A stretch of 64,000 nucleotides of DNA from Vespa crabro (taxonomy: Eukaryota > Arthropoda > Insecta > Hymenoptera > Vespidae). Position numbers and translations under genes: made by a program. Shown here piece after piece: positions 24,181-37,693 of the stretch (position 1 is the first letter of the stretch; each line of letters starts with the position of its first letter). The stretch covers positions 1,540,143 to 1,604,142 of the forward strand of contig NC_060968.1 in assembly GCF_910589235.1 (NCBI RefSeq). The letters run 5' to 3'. A model generated the notes under the pieces. The model ran no database searches, was not told the origin of the DNA, and saw only the letters and a program-made list of their open reading frames with translations.

Positions 24181-24201
24181 TGATTATTATTATTATTATT
24201 A

Positions 24202-24254
<53 letters not shown>

Positions 24255-25395
24255 GTTCAACGACAATTTTATTTTTAAATTAAAAATCAACAACATATTA
24301 TATTTATTATATTTATTTTCATATATATATTTTGTATAAAAAGCTAACGTTTGGTTATAATTTAGCTAAACATTTTTTTAGCTAAATATTTTATTATTAT
24401 TATTATTATCATCATTTTCTCTTTTTTATCAACGTCATAAAAAAATTTGTCGCATTGGATACAAAAATTATAGATTGAAAATATTTCTATTGTTTAATTT
24501 CTCATGAACTTTCTCACGTTCATTACTATTATTATTATAATTATTAGTATTATTGTTATTATCATTATTGCTATTATTATTATTATTATTATTACTATTC
24601 TTATTATTATCATTATTATTATCATCATCATCATCAATATTATTAAATTATTAGTTTGTACATAGTTATATAATGCAATTAAATGTTGGCCGATATTTCT
24701 GTATTTATTGTTTTAAAGTTGTTCATTCAAAAAAAAGAAATCAAAAAAAAAAGAAAAATATAGAAAAAATAAAAAGTGAAAAAAAATATAAACCTCTACC
24801 CAACCGTCCATTAATCCATCCGTCCATCTGTCCATCTATCCATCTATCCACCCATCTACCCATCCATCCATCCATTCATTTTCTCTCTGCTATCGTACTT
24901 TATTCATAACCGACGAAACTATCTGATTTCAAAGCTAATAGTTTTTGTATTACAATCCCACAGAACATTATTAATGCGGCATATGAGACTTGTCGAGTGG
25001 ATGACAACTCAATTTTAAGTTGTGCCTGACATAGCTCGCGTGTTCTTCAAACTTCGCATCGTTGTTCTTCTTGTTTCCCACGTAACCTTTCTTCTCTCTC
25101 TCTCTCTCTCTCTCTCTTTATCTATCTATCTATCTATTTATCTATCTATCTATCTTTCTTCATTTTCTAGAAACACTACTACCTACACAGGTATAAATGT
25201 ATGTATGTATGTATGTATGTATGTATGTATGTATGTATGTATGTATGTATATATGTATGTATATACTTACGAGGAAACGCGTGAGATACACACGACCGAC
25301 GTTGGTCGAACTGACAAGTCGACGCTTCTCAGATCATCATCGTCGTTCGTGCGAACTATTCGATAAACGTTCCGCTTTACGGAACTGTGGTTAGC

Positions 25396-25442
<47 letters not shown>

Positions 25443-25448
25443 AGAGAA

Positions 25449-25495
<47 letters not shown>

Positions 25496-25957
25496 CATGA
25501 TACGATTTCGTGCGAGTAGAAGGTTTCCTTTGAAGATCCGACGTGCTCATAAAACTTTCGGATTAGCCTCTTACAGGTTTGAGAAACGGAGTAGGGGTAA
25601 AAAGTAGAGACAAGAGAAGAGCGGAGTAAGGGGATCAGACAAAAGAAAGTCTTTCTCTCTCTCTCTCTCTCTCTCTCACTCTCTCTCTCTTTCCCTTTTT
25701 ATCTTTCTCCTTTTCTCTCTTTCTTTTCTCTCTCGCAGTTTTCCAACTTTTTTAATTACGAAATTAGACGAACTTTTGCGACGGTACTCGAAATCATTCT
25801 TAAAAAATTCCCTCCATTCGCGATTTTTGTAAACATAATTATGAAGTTATAGCTCGACTGTTATAAGATAGAATAGAGAATTGAATTGGTGAGATTTTTA
25901 CGAAAAAGGAAAGTGGAAGAGAGAGAGGGGGAAGAAAGAGAGAGAGAGAGCGAGGGA

Positions 25958-25996
<39 letters not shown>

Positions 25997-26600
25997 AAGA
26001 AAAGAAAAAAAGGGTGGAAAAAGAAATAGAAACGATTTTTTTCTTTTCTCAAATATCATTACGAAGTTAAAAAGTTTAACGTCCAATTCTTTTGCCAATC
26101 AATTCGTAGATCTTTCCGATTAATGGGGATGTTTATTAAAATAATCAATTTCTTTTTATCCTTTTTTATAAACAATATAATCGCACGAAATGCATGAAAT
26201 TAATAAATTCGTTCGTTTCTTTGGTTTTTCGTTTCTTTTCTCTTTTACAATCCTTTTTCGGATCAATTATTTCGAATTAAATTAATATAATCATAGAAAA
26301 TAATTGTTGACGTATTAAAAGTGAATAACGATACTGAAGACGAAGTGTGTCTTTTGCAATTTGCAAGATCCGCATTATAAAGAATTCATTTGCGAAATAG
26401 AATTGATGATATTTAAAAAAAAATGAAAAGAACAAAAATGGCGGATAGCTAATGGGGTAGAAGGAGCATTTGTCGGTATTATTTCTTTTTCTCCGTATAA
26501 GAGTTTGGCTCGGGTGACGAGAATGAAAGAACGAAGGTAGAAAAGATAGAGAAAGAGGAGAGAGGAGAAGGGAAAGGGGAAGGTGACGGCGAGGGTGGTG
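24181..26600. other. non-coding: (ATT)n, (ATCT)n, (TATG)n, (GATA)n
   Basis: (ATT)n is at 24183-24254, with more broken runs to 24640. CCAT/CATC-type repeats are at 24815-24880. (CT)n-(ATCT)n lies at 25092-25160, (TATG)n at 25197-25262, (GATA)n at 25398-25441, (TA)n at 25451-25490, CT-rich DNA at 25650-25735 and GA-rich DNA at 25917-26005. No exon was recognised. Confidence 0.6.
25398..25490. repeat. (GATA)n followed by GA-rich linker and (TA)n
   Basis: About eleven GATA units, a short AAAGAGAAAG linker, then about 40 bp of TA. Confidence 0.95.
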
Positions 26601-26637
26601 GTAAGGGTGGTACCGCTAACAAACGTCCGCTGTCTCC

Positions 26638-26645
26638 TATATAAA
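26638..26645 (+). promoter_or_regulatory. possible TATA box TATATAAA
   Basis: TATATAAAG sits between a G-rich upstream stretch and a repeat-free downstream stretch. I see no clear initiator at the usual spacing and no following coding exon, so this may be chance in AT-rich DNA. Confidence 0.15.
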
Positions 26646-27977
26646 GTATCCACTTCCAGGCTCGTTCGTCTTCTACACTTTTAAGCGATAACGAACGTTA
26701 CCAACTCTTAGAGAATCGGAAGGGTGGGGATGACGGCGGGATGAGGGGGAAAGGGGAGAGGTGGTTGAGATACGACGAAGGAGTTCGTGAGACAGGGAAG
26801 AAAACGTTGCTGATGAACTTGGCCGCTTTGTCGAGTGAAAAAAAAAGTGCCCGTTGATGTGGAATAGGAAAAATCCGAGAGATCCCTTTTGTACGTTTCT
26901 TTTTTTCCTTTCCTTTCGTTTTATTTTTTTTTCTCTTTTCTTTTCTTCTTTTTCTTTTCTTCTTCCTTTTCTTTTTTTCCTTTTTTTCTTTTTTTTTTTT
27001 TTGAACTATCACGTCATATCAAACTGATGAACTGATGAAGTTTATAAAAAAAAAAAAATTAATCATTGTAATTATATTTGAGAGTTCGTTGTTAGATCTA
27101 ATATATTATGACATATGTATATGTATTGTGATATCTCGAAAATATGGTATATAATAAATTCGATAAACATTTTTATAAAAGACAAATAATTGATTTATGA
27201 TGTATTTTATAAGAGATAAAAATAAGTGAAAGTAAATAATATGAATTATTTTGAAAGTTAAACGCTTGTACCTGTTATTAGTATAATAATCAAGCATTAT
27301 TAATAATATTTTATTACAAATAATAATTGATAATACAAATGATAAATAATAATTAATAACAATATATTACAAACAATAATTGACAATTTTTATTTGATAA
27401 AATGTATCTCTCTCTCTCGCTCTCTTTTTCTTTCCTTCTCTTTTCTTCTTTCCGATAAAATCAAATAATTATTATTGGTAACATAGTTAAATCCTAAATT
27501 AATAAAAAATATTTGTGATTATCTATTCTTTTTACTATTAATAAAATACTTTCTTCATAAAAACTTTTCAAGAAATTAATAAAATATCATTTATTGTATG
27601 ATTACTAATTCATGATTATTCTAACATGATTACTCTAACAAAAACAATATACAGTTAATTCCAAATGTTAACATATTTAAATAAATAAATCGCCTTAATA
27701 CGACAGTACGCGTAATTTACTGTGCAACGGTGTCTTATGAAAAGTAAAGAAAAAAAAAAAGAAAAAAAAAAAGAAAAAAAAAGAAAAAAGATTTACCGTA
27801 AAGGAATTGAAAAAAAAATCAAATCGAACCACATGTAAGTTCCCTTCCTTTGTTACGTACTATTCCACAATGTCCTTTGATATCTATCACTACAAACGAT
27901 ATTACGGAATTCAAAAAAAGGCTCTTGTCGAAGGTAAAAAAAGAAAAGAAAAAAATATGAGTTAAAGAGATAGAGAG

Positions 27978-28032
<55 letters not shown>

Positions 28033-28250
28033 AGGATATATTGTATTCTCGGTGAATAGATGAGAGTACATAGAGGGGAAGAATACCCGTTTTGTCCTCT
28101 TTAACGAGAATCGTCTCGATAGTATCGGTTTTCCGAAACCTACCGAGCTCTATCATTCTCACCGTGAATTTGTAAAGCGTCTAAAACATAATGAAACGAA
28201 AATTATCACTCGGGATGACCTAGAAAACAAAAAGGAGAGAGAGAGAGAGA

Positions 28251-28300
28251 AAGAGAGAGAAAGAGAGAGAAAGAGAGAGAAAGAGAGAGAAAGAGAGGAA
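28251..28300. repeat. decamer repeat AAGAGAGAGA
   Basis: Five consecutive copies of AAGAGAGAGA with an exact 10-bp period, a higher-order unit inside a GA tract. Confidence 0.93.
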
Positions 28301-28856
28301 AAAGTGGAAAAAAAATGTATGTTAATGAGACTCTCTCTCTCTTTCTCTCTCTTTTTCTCCCTCACTCTGTTTTATTTTTACAATGTTTCCATTTATGAAA
28401 TTTCTTTATCCATTATTCTCTCTCTTTCTCTCTCTCTCTTTTTCTACTTCTATCACTATCTCTATTAAAATTGTCACAATTTTTGTTTTTTTGTATGTAA
28501 TATTAAATGCTAACAAATGTTGACAATAAATTTGAAATAAAATAAAGGATCTAGAATTCCCGGGAAACATTATTATACCGAAAGTTTTTTTTTATCTCTT
28601 CGTCCTTCTCTCCCTCCCATTTCCCTCTCTACCGTCTCTCCCTCTCATCTCCCTCTCTACCGTCTCTCCCTCTCCCTCTCACCCTCTCCCCCCCTCTCTC
28701 ATTCTCTCCCTTTTATGATATGGATAAAGACAAAGACAATAAATTAGTTTTTCTCTCTCAATACTTTGTTTTGACAAAATAAAAGATAGTTTAGTTATAC
28801 TTTTGTCAGTCTTTTATTACTTACTGATATTTATTTTAATATTTATAATAATAATG

Positions 28857-28920
<64 letters not shown>

Positions 28921-29608
28921 TAATATATATATATAAACAATTTTATATAAATTAAATAAAAGTAAGTAACATTGCAATGAAAAACCAAAGAGTATACAAA
29001 TGTTAATAATTATTAATAATTATTTATTGAATATATTTTTTAATTTTTTATGTAATAACACTTTTTCACTAATCAAAGCAAGATTATATAATATATATTA
29101 TGTTTAATATTTATACTTCATAAATTCAAAAAAATATTTTATCTAAGAACCAATGAAAGAATATAAACATTGATAATTATTAATAATTACTGATTAATTA
29201 TACATAATATAAATTTGATTTCTAATAATCTCCTTTTTACTTAATCAAATCAAAATTATTGTATAAGAAAGAAAATAATAAATGCAATATATAGATATAT
29301 GTTCTTATTTTACAAAACTTATTCTAAAGAATTTTTTTTTAAGTTTTTTTCTGAATTAAATTAACAATTTTATTAATACAGAAAAAAAATAAATTAAAGA
29401 TGAATATTATAGATAATTTGCAGATTAAGCAATGAAACGGATAAAAAAAAGGTCATTTTTCTATTTCTATTATCATTATCTTATCATTAATCATTTATAG
29501 ATAATGAAGATATAAAAACATTTGTCAAAACAAGAAATACATCAAAATTAACGGTTAATTTTATTCAAAGAATTCATTTTGGCTCAACATACTTTTTAAA
29601 ATAATAGT

Positions 29609-29722
29609 ATTATTAATTAATTAGAACAGTTTTAAAAAGTATCAGTGTTATTAATTAATTAAAACAGTTTTTAAAAGTATCAGTGTTATTAATTAATTAG
29701 CATAATTACTAAAGCATTGGTA
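29609..29722. repeat. three tandem copies of a 38-bp unit with TTATTAATTAATTA
   Basis: TTATTAATTAATTA begins near 29609, 29647 and 29685, each followed by GAACAG- or AAACAG-like sequence and TTTTAAAAAGTATCAGTG; the third copy is diverged. The unit contains the homeodomain-type core TAATTAATTA. Confidence 0.9.
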
Positions 29723-30582
29723 TTATTGATTAATAATGATATCATTAATATAAAAAATATTCTCATAATTTCTTAAAAAAAAAAAAATATTTCGAAATAT
29801 CGTATTGATAATATCAAAAATATTTCCTTTAATTTCTTCGAAAAATGAAAACAAAAATATTTCTTGAAACAATCCCATCGGTAATATCAAAATTGTACGT
29901 TCTTTCTTGTTTCTCTTTAAAAATTGAAAAAAAGTAAAGATTTAAATAATAATCGGACAAATTAATTATCACTGCATGTATCGTGCACAATTCGTTAGAA
30001 TTTCTATCATTCCATTTTCATTGTTCTTCAACCCCTTTCGTGTATCTCTTTATCGTTTCTCGTTATCTAGAAACCCTCCTATTCCCTCACCCTATTTCCA
30101 CGTTCGCTTCATTGATCCTCGAAACCATGCTTTCGCTTACATCCGTTTAAGGGGTGAGACGTTATAATACGAAGTTTCTCTCTTGAAGTTCATTCGTGAA
30201 ACGTTTCTCGTGAAAGGATGGGGAGCAGAAGTTCGGTAACCGATACCAGGATAAAATCTATCTCAGAGTAAAAGAAGAGACAGACACAGATAGGTAGATA
30301 AAGAAGGGACAAGAGAAATTTGTTCGACTTATCTGGCCATTTTGATTTCCCTATTTTCTCTGCTTTCAAGTTCGAAAGTTCGAAACAAAGGCAACCCTAC
30401 GTGTTTCCTACTCAGAGGGTTAAAACTTGGTAAAGGTGGGGGATAGACGGCGAGTTGAGCCTTCTGGGTTGATAAAGAAAGACAAAAGAGAGATGAAGAA
30501 GAGAAATGTTGCATGGATGGCTGATCAAAGGAATTTATATCACGTTAGGTATTTCTATCTTTATTTATCTATCTCTCTCTCC

Positions 30583-30618
<36 letters not shown>

Positions 30619-30805
30619 TATAGCATTTTCTTTTTTTCTTTTCTTGCTAAACAATTATTCGAATTAAAGAATGTTTGAAAGAAAAGAAAAAGGAACGATT
30701 TTCTTTATAAATTTGGATCATTTTCCTTTCTCATTCTTTTTTATTATTTTATATTATTTCAATAGATAAAAGAGTTTATTAATTCTTTACTTATTAAATG
30801 AGAAA

Positions 30806-30857
<52 letters not shown>

Positions 30858-31174
30858 TATATAAATTTACATATTTGAAAAATACAGTTGACTCAGTGAA
30901 TAATATAAAAATAGATGTATGAATATCTCAATTATTTTTTATAATTGAATAAAATTTCTGAGGTAAAATATAGTTGATTCAATAAGGGTTGATATAATCA
31001 GAGTGAAAACATTTAACTATATGTGAAAATTATATTTTCTATAATCACTGATATCATTGATATATCTATAAAAATTTTGATTTTGTTGCCAATCAAATCT
31101 ATTGAAATCTCCGTTTTATATTTTATTTTTCATTTTTATTTTACTCAACATATCTTCTAAAACTTATGATTTTC

Positions 31175-31206
<32 letters not shown>

Positions 31207-33293
31207 AATAATATAAATAATATTATATAATTATTTATATATATTTATATATATATACATATAGATTTTTATATATAATTTATACACACACATATATATC
31301 CATATACATTTGTATTAAATAATAAATTGTTATATTTATATAATACATAAATATTTATAATAAATTATATATAAATTTATACATATATATTTTTTTATGT
31401 ATATTTATCATTAAATTATATTTTATTTATCATATTACATTTCAAACACATAAACAAACATACACACATATATATATTATATGTATATATTATATATATA
31501 TGTATATATATATATATATATATTTCTAAATAATTCATAAACACATAGACACATATATTTATATACATTTCTAATGACTTAAATAATAAATCGTTATGCT
31601 CACAGAACCATTTTAGAAAAAGGAAGTGTGGGTAGTGAAAGGAATGCGTGGATGGCTGGTCAAAGGTGATGAAATTTATACAGAGATACACGACATCAGA
31701 GGTGAAAAAGATAGGACACATGTAAGCTTTCTCTCTCTCTCTCTCTCTCTCACTCTCTTTCTCTCTCATGTACTTTGTGGAACATACCAACACTGCAAAC
31801 GGCAACACGACGAGAAAAGCGTCTCGCTACGGAGCGTCATTATTTCGTTAATTAAACGAACTTTGGTATTTGCCGCGAGCGAGTGCAATTAAATGGGGGA
31901 AGAGAGAACCAGTAAGTGGGACTTGGTTCGTGGGGTAAGGAGTTAAGGGTGGCAAGAGAGCAAGAGGTAGAGACAGAGTCAAGAGGCTAGTTCGAAGGAG
32001 ATGAATGCGGACTAAGAAGAGAAGATCGGATGCATAGAGGAGTGAGGAGGAGGGAGGAGGAGGAAGAAGAGGAGGAGCAGAAGGAAGAGGAGGAGGAGGA
32101 GGAGAAGGAGGAGGCTCTTTGGGAATCTAACTTCGGCACCTTGATTTTAACGACATAGTCATATCTATTCCCTTTCCCGATAGGAAAGTGAAATAATCCC
32201 TTTACTATATTCTTATTTATTTCTTATTCCGATAATTTTCCTTTTTATCTGATCTAAGTTAAAAAATGTATTGCTATTAATAACACGATTAACATAAAGA
32301 TATATCTACGTTAAAGAGCAAAATCATACGCACGATAATTATAATGTAATTTTTTGTAATGTTCAATCGAATGACTTGATTCTTTTTTTCTTTTGGTTTT
32401 CTTGTTTGTGTGTTTGTTTCTTTTTTTTTGAGAAATTAGAAGGATTAATTAAAGGATAGATAACGCGTAAAAGAATAATTGTAAAAGAATAATTTAAAAA
32501 AAAAAAAATATAAAAAAATATATATATATATTTTCGCTATTGTAGAATAGTATATTTATATACCTATCTATAAGCACACACACACAAGTATATAAGTACT
32601 ATACATGCATGCCTTTACATCTCTTTTATTTCTCTTATAGAAATTGGATTATATTAACGACAATAAAAAGAAAAAATGGAAACTGTACTAACAGTGAACA
32701 ATTAATTAATTTAAACGTAAAGATTTCTATTATTAAATAAAGTTCTCGTTTATTATTTCATTTTTATAAACCAAGATTAAGAAATTTAATATAAAAATTA
32801 ATAACAAAAAAAAATTTATTAACATTTATAAGATATACACACATACATACATACATGCATACACAGACACACACAAATACAATGACAATTCTCTTTCCTT
32901 AATAACTCGTTGGAAAGGTTACCAATCATTTTTCTAATTCTATTACAACTTTACGATTTGTTTTCTTTATTTTCTAATCACAATGAAACATATCTTCTGA
33001 CAATTTTCTTCCTGATAGCACTTTTTTTTTCTCTTTTCTTTTCTTTTCTTTCCTTTCCTTCTCGACAAGCAATTCCCATTCATTTCATTGAATTTAAATA
33101 AAACCATAATAATATTTACGTAAGTTTCACGAAGTAACGTTACCGAAAGAATCAGCTTGGCGAAGGTAACGAAGTAAAAACGTCGTAACCAACTGATTTA
33201 TCGATGTTAGACGGTGTGAGTTGTCGGCCCGTGCGCCATTATTCTCTTCCGGAAATAATAGAAAGAAAAGATAAAAAAAGATGAGAAGGTCGG

Positions 33294-33333
<40 letters not shown>

Positions 33334-33394
33334 AAACGAGGAAGAGAAAGAAACAGGGAGAAAAAAAGAGAGAGAAAGAGAGAAAAAGAAAGAA

Positions 33395-33429
<35 letters not shown>

Positions 33430-33500
33430 AAATTCTCCTCTCCTTTTGCGGTTTTGTGATGCTTTCAACGAACGAAGTGGTCCGTTTCTCCGTAGCCACG
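29723..33500. other. non-coding: AT-rich spacer and microsatellites
   Basis: CT-rich DNA lies at 30570-30620, (TA)n at 30813-30854, broken TA-rich DNA at 31190-31540, CT at 31730-31770, GGA-rich DNA at 32040-32115 and a long GA-rich block at 33300-33430. GC-richer stretches at 30180-30260, 31790-31960 and 33140-33250 show no coding frame that I recognise. Confidence 0.6.
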
Positions 33501-34198
33501 AGAGAAAGAAGAAAACTTCCCTCCCTTTTTTCCGGTAAATCCCTGCGTCGTCCTTCTTGTCACCCTCGAGCGCCGTCTGCTTCTAATCTTTTAAAAGGAC
33601 GAGCTCCTTGGTGTAGCGAATTCTCGCGAATCACGGCAAAACTTCATAAACGTGTCTCCTTTATCCTTTTACGTTTCCCCTCCCACTTTTTTTTTCTTTC
33701 TCTTTTTCTTCTTCTTATCTCTTTTTTTGTCCCTTTTTTTTTTCTTCTTCCTTCTCTTCTTCCTTATTATCATTAAACTTTTCGAATGCGAATTCTCTTC
33801 TGTCTTCTTTTTTCTTTCCATTTCTGCTTTTGTTTTTGTGTATTTTCTTTTCTTTTTTTTTTTTTAATTTTCCAAAAGTAGATAAAAAAAAGGGAACGGG
33901 AAAGGGAAGGGGGTTTGATAGAAAACTTCATTCGTTAGAAATTTTTCTTTTTTTTTGTTACAATTTCATATAACTATAAACGTATTATAGAGTTAGATTG
34001 AATTTAATTGGAATTAAATCATTTTATATGTTACATATTAGATGTTTTAGAGTTTAGATAGAAATGTATTGGAATTCGATCATATCAGATGTCTCATATG
34101 AACTGCATTAAAATAAAATTCTAATAATATATTTTTAATATGAAATATATTGGAAATTATAATTGGATCTAACGAGAGTATCTAACAAAAATTTTAAG

Positions 34199-34257
<59 letters not shown>

Positions 34258-34742
34258 TCGTTTAAAAATCTCTAATAAAAATATAATAGTAAAAAATTTA
34301 AAAAAAAAAAGAAAATAAATAAATATATATATATATATATATATATTTATAATAAATTTATTAATACATTAATATAAATGTATTAACAATACAAATATGC
34401 ATTAAATATAAAAAATATATATATATATAAAAAAAAATATAAAAAATATAATAAATATAAAAAATATAATATATAAAAATATATATATATATATATTTAT
34501 ATAAAATATTCTTTTTAATTTTTCCTCTATCTCTCGCAATCTCATTATTTTAATAAAATCCATACTCGACCTCGTTTTTAGAGTACATTTTATTATTACA
34601 ATTAAATTCACCATACTTGGAACGAATAAACAACTTCAGGAATAACTTTTTCATTCTCTTTTTCTGAATAGTTGCTTCGAGGAATTCTCGAAAATTTTTA
34701 ACAACGAATGTATTTACTGTATTTCTTCTTTATATTTGCTCA

Positions 34743-34790
<48 letters not shown>

Positions 34791-35082
34791 CTTACATTAT
34801 AAATTAATCGGTAATTTTATTTATAGGAGGAGATTGAAATTTTCAAAACAACATGGAGACGATAAGAGTTGACGGTGGTTGCTTCTGAATAATGTTTCGG
34901 AATCGGTAGGAAAAGAAATAAACGTTATCGAGGATTTCAATGTGCACATTTTAGGTATCGGTGAGGCCTCACAATTCTATCTGAACGTGCTTTATCAACG
35001 GTTAGTAGTTCAATAGCATCGGTGAATCCTTTTCCTACTGCTTTTCCATTCCTTTTCCATTTTTATATTTCTCACTCTTTCC

Positions 35083-35113
<31 letters not shown>

Positions 35114-35714
35114 TTTTTCTCTCTCTCTGATTTTTTCTTCTGTATATATATATATATATATAGGATATATATGAGTAGCTAGCCCTTTTCATTTCTTTTT
35201 TACAATTGAATAAAAAAAAAAAAGAAGCAAGTAAACAAGTAAATAAATAAATGATAGAAAACAGAAATATCCGAGTAAACAGTAAATTATAATTGCAATT
35301 AGAATTACAAATTATAATTACAAAACAGAATATGAACGATTTAACAGCTGGGATCTCAGTGTTTCTTTTTATTTTTATTTTGTATATTACAAGGCATATC
35401 CTTTCTTTCTTTACGTAAAAGTGAAAAAGGAAAAAGAAGAATATATTTTTTTTTTTAATCTTCCCTCAAGTTTATCCTTTTTACTTTCTTTTTATTCTCT
35501 TTATTTTATTTTATTTTGTTTTTTTTCATTTTGTTTTATTTTATTTTTTATTTTTTTTTTTTTTATTTTTATTAGATACCTTTTTTGCACGCTTTTAATC
35601 TCCTCTGTTAAGAGTTCGTACGCGCCGTATCTCGGGCGTATCGAGTAAATACAGAAATGCAAATGGGGTGCCGCCGTCCGTTCGAAATTATTTCGCTCCG
35701 AACTAATTTCATTC

Positions 35715-35765
<51 letters not shown>

Positions 35766-36650
35766 TTTCTCTATCCATCTCTCACTTCCTCTTGTTTGTT
35801 AATGTATGATGAAACGAAAATGTTGAATGGTTAATATAATGAAGTTAGAAATGAAGATATATCATTTTGCTTTGAAATATTTCTAATCGGAATAAAAATT
35901 TGTTTCTATCTTTTTCTTTCTCTTTCCTTCTCACTCTTTCTCGCTCCCTCTCTCTCTCTCTCTCTTTCTTTCTTCCTTTCGATGCAAATGTGATTAGGTA
36001 AACTGTGACGATTAGAAACTGTCGTTTCGTTGGAAAGCTTAGAAACAGATGTAGAAGGAGGTTTAAACCAAGATTGCCTTCTAGCATGTAGACCGTTGAG
36101 GTAAGTCTAAATAACGATCCCTGGTATAATACTAAGACTTTGTGGTATGTATGTATGTACGAATGTATGTATGTATGTATGTATGTATGTATGTATGTAT
36201 GTATGTATATATGTGTATGTATTTGTATATATGTACTCCTTACACAAGACTTTACGATGTTTCATAACTAATGACTCCTAAGAAGTTATTCTTAATACCG
36301 CTTATCACATTCTGACTCCCTTGAGAGTTCTTAAGAAAATCTCAGCTAAACGAATACGCAATAAAAAGATACGATTTCTCTTAGAAAAAAAAAAAAAAAG
36401 AAAAAAATTATTTAAACTTTCTTGAGTCTCTCGGGACAACAAAGAGTATACAAGAGTTTCTTTACTCGAGATTGACCTCCCTTGAAAGACATTAAACTTT
36501 ACTACGATTTTATCCTCTGTTGAAAGTGCACTTTACTCGAAAAAATTTTTTTTTATTTATTCATTTGTTTATTCATTCATTCATTCATCATTTATTGTTC
36601 TTAAAATTGTTCGGCGTGAAACGACATCCTTGAAATTTCTTTTAGAAGAA
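33501..36650. other. non-coding spacer
   Basis: 33440-33660 is GC-richer with an open plus frame (33456-33776) that runs into T-rich DNA; it has no domain. (TA)n tracts are at 34212-34255, 34322-34346 and 34749-34787. CT lies at 35715-35773 and (TATG)n at 36146-36208. The remainder is AT-rich. Confidence 0.55.
36146..36208. repeat. (TATG)n microsatellite
   Basis: About 15 TATG units with one GTACGA interruption. Confidence 0.95.
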
Positions 36651-36674
36651 TTTGATAGATAAGAAAATAAAGGG

Positions 36675-36769
<95 letters not shown>

Positions 36770-36770
36770 A
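36675..36770. repeat. (GATA)n followed by (GA)n
   Basis: About 18 GATA units (36675-36748) pass directly into (GA)n. Confidence 0.96.
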
Positions 36771-37372
36771 AGAGAAAAAGAGAGAGAGAAATTGGATGTT
36801 ATTCGAATCGTTATTTCAATTATTAAATTCGTTCTAACTTCAACTTCAACATGTGATGATAAAATTATGAATATGCGGTTTTAATACATAAAAAAGAAAA
36901 AAAGAACAGAAATGTCCTTGATTGAGTATCTTTTAACCCTTTTTGATTATTATTATTTTTAATATTGATATTGTTATTGTTATTATTATTTGTTTTTGCT
37001 ATTGATATTATTATAATTACTGTGATTATTATTGCTATTATTATTATTATTGTTATTCTTATTGTTATTATTATTATTATAGTTATTGTTATTGTTATTG
37101 TTACACTTATTGTTATTGTTATTGTTATTGCTATTATTATTGTTATTGTTTTTGTTTTTCTCAAATAAAGAAAAAGGAGAAAACGAACAATTTCGATATA
37201 AGACAATTAACGAGATAAGACAGATAAGAGAATAAAGAAAAATTTCGGAAAGTATATTCCAATTCGTTAAATTCGATTCAAAGATTACATTAATCGTAAA
37301 AATTAATCCAACAAATTGCAATATTAATTTAAAACAAAAATTCCATTCTATTCATTCAATTAAATTAACAAT

Positions 37373-37376
<4 letters not shown>

Positions 37377-37432
<56 letters not shown>
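37377..37432. repeat. (TA)n microsatellite, about 56 bp
   Basis: The longest pure TA tract seen in the window. Confidence 0.97.
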
Positions 37433-37435
<3 letters not shown>

Positions 37436-37663
37436 AGAAGATGATAGATGTCCATCAAATTAATTTCGAGTAATTAGATCAATTCGATATCTATCTAATA
37501 TAGAAATTAAATAAGATTTGCAATTGGAGATGATTTATAATTAAAGGATTCGAGAATGTCCTGATAGAACATCGCGTAATATAAGTTTGGTTATTGCCAA
37601 AAATCTATACTATAATTGATTATTAAAAGGATTGCGTTTTTTGATAGCATTTGTTCCCATCGT

Positions 37664-37693
37664 GACTCGATCGATTGATCGATCGAACGAGTC
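37664..37693. other. imperfect inverted repeat around ATCGAT motifs
   Basis: GACTCG (37664-37669) and CGAGTC (37688-37693) flank two ATCGAT hexamers separated by TG. It could form a cruciform or be a clustered binding site. Confidence 0.6.

Larger units (their letters stand above)
26601..29608. other. non-coding: pyrimidine-rich, GA-rich and AT-rich spacer
   Basis: T/C-rich DNA is at 26895-27001, GA-rich at 27965-28032 and 28232-28300, CT-rich at 28330-28355 and 28600-28705, and (AAT)n at 28846-28924. 27060-27700 and 28930-29600 are AT-rich with nothing recognisable. Confidence 0.6.
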
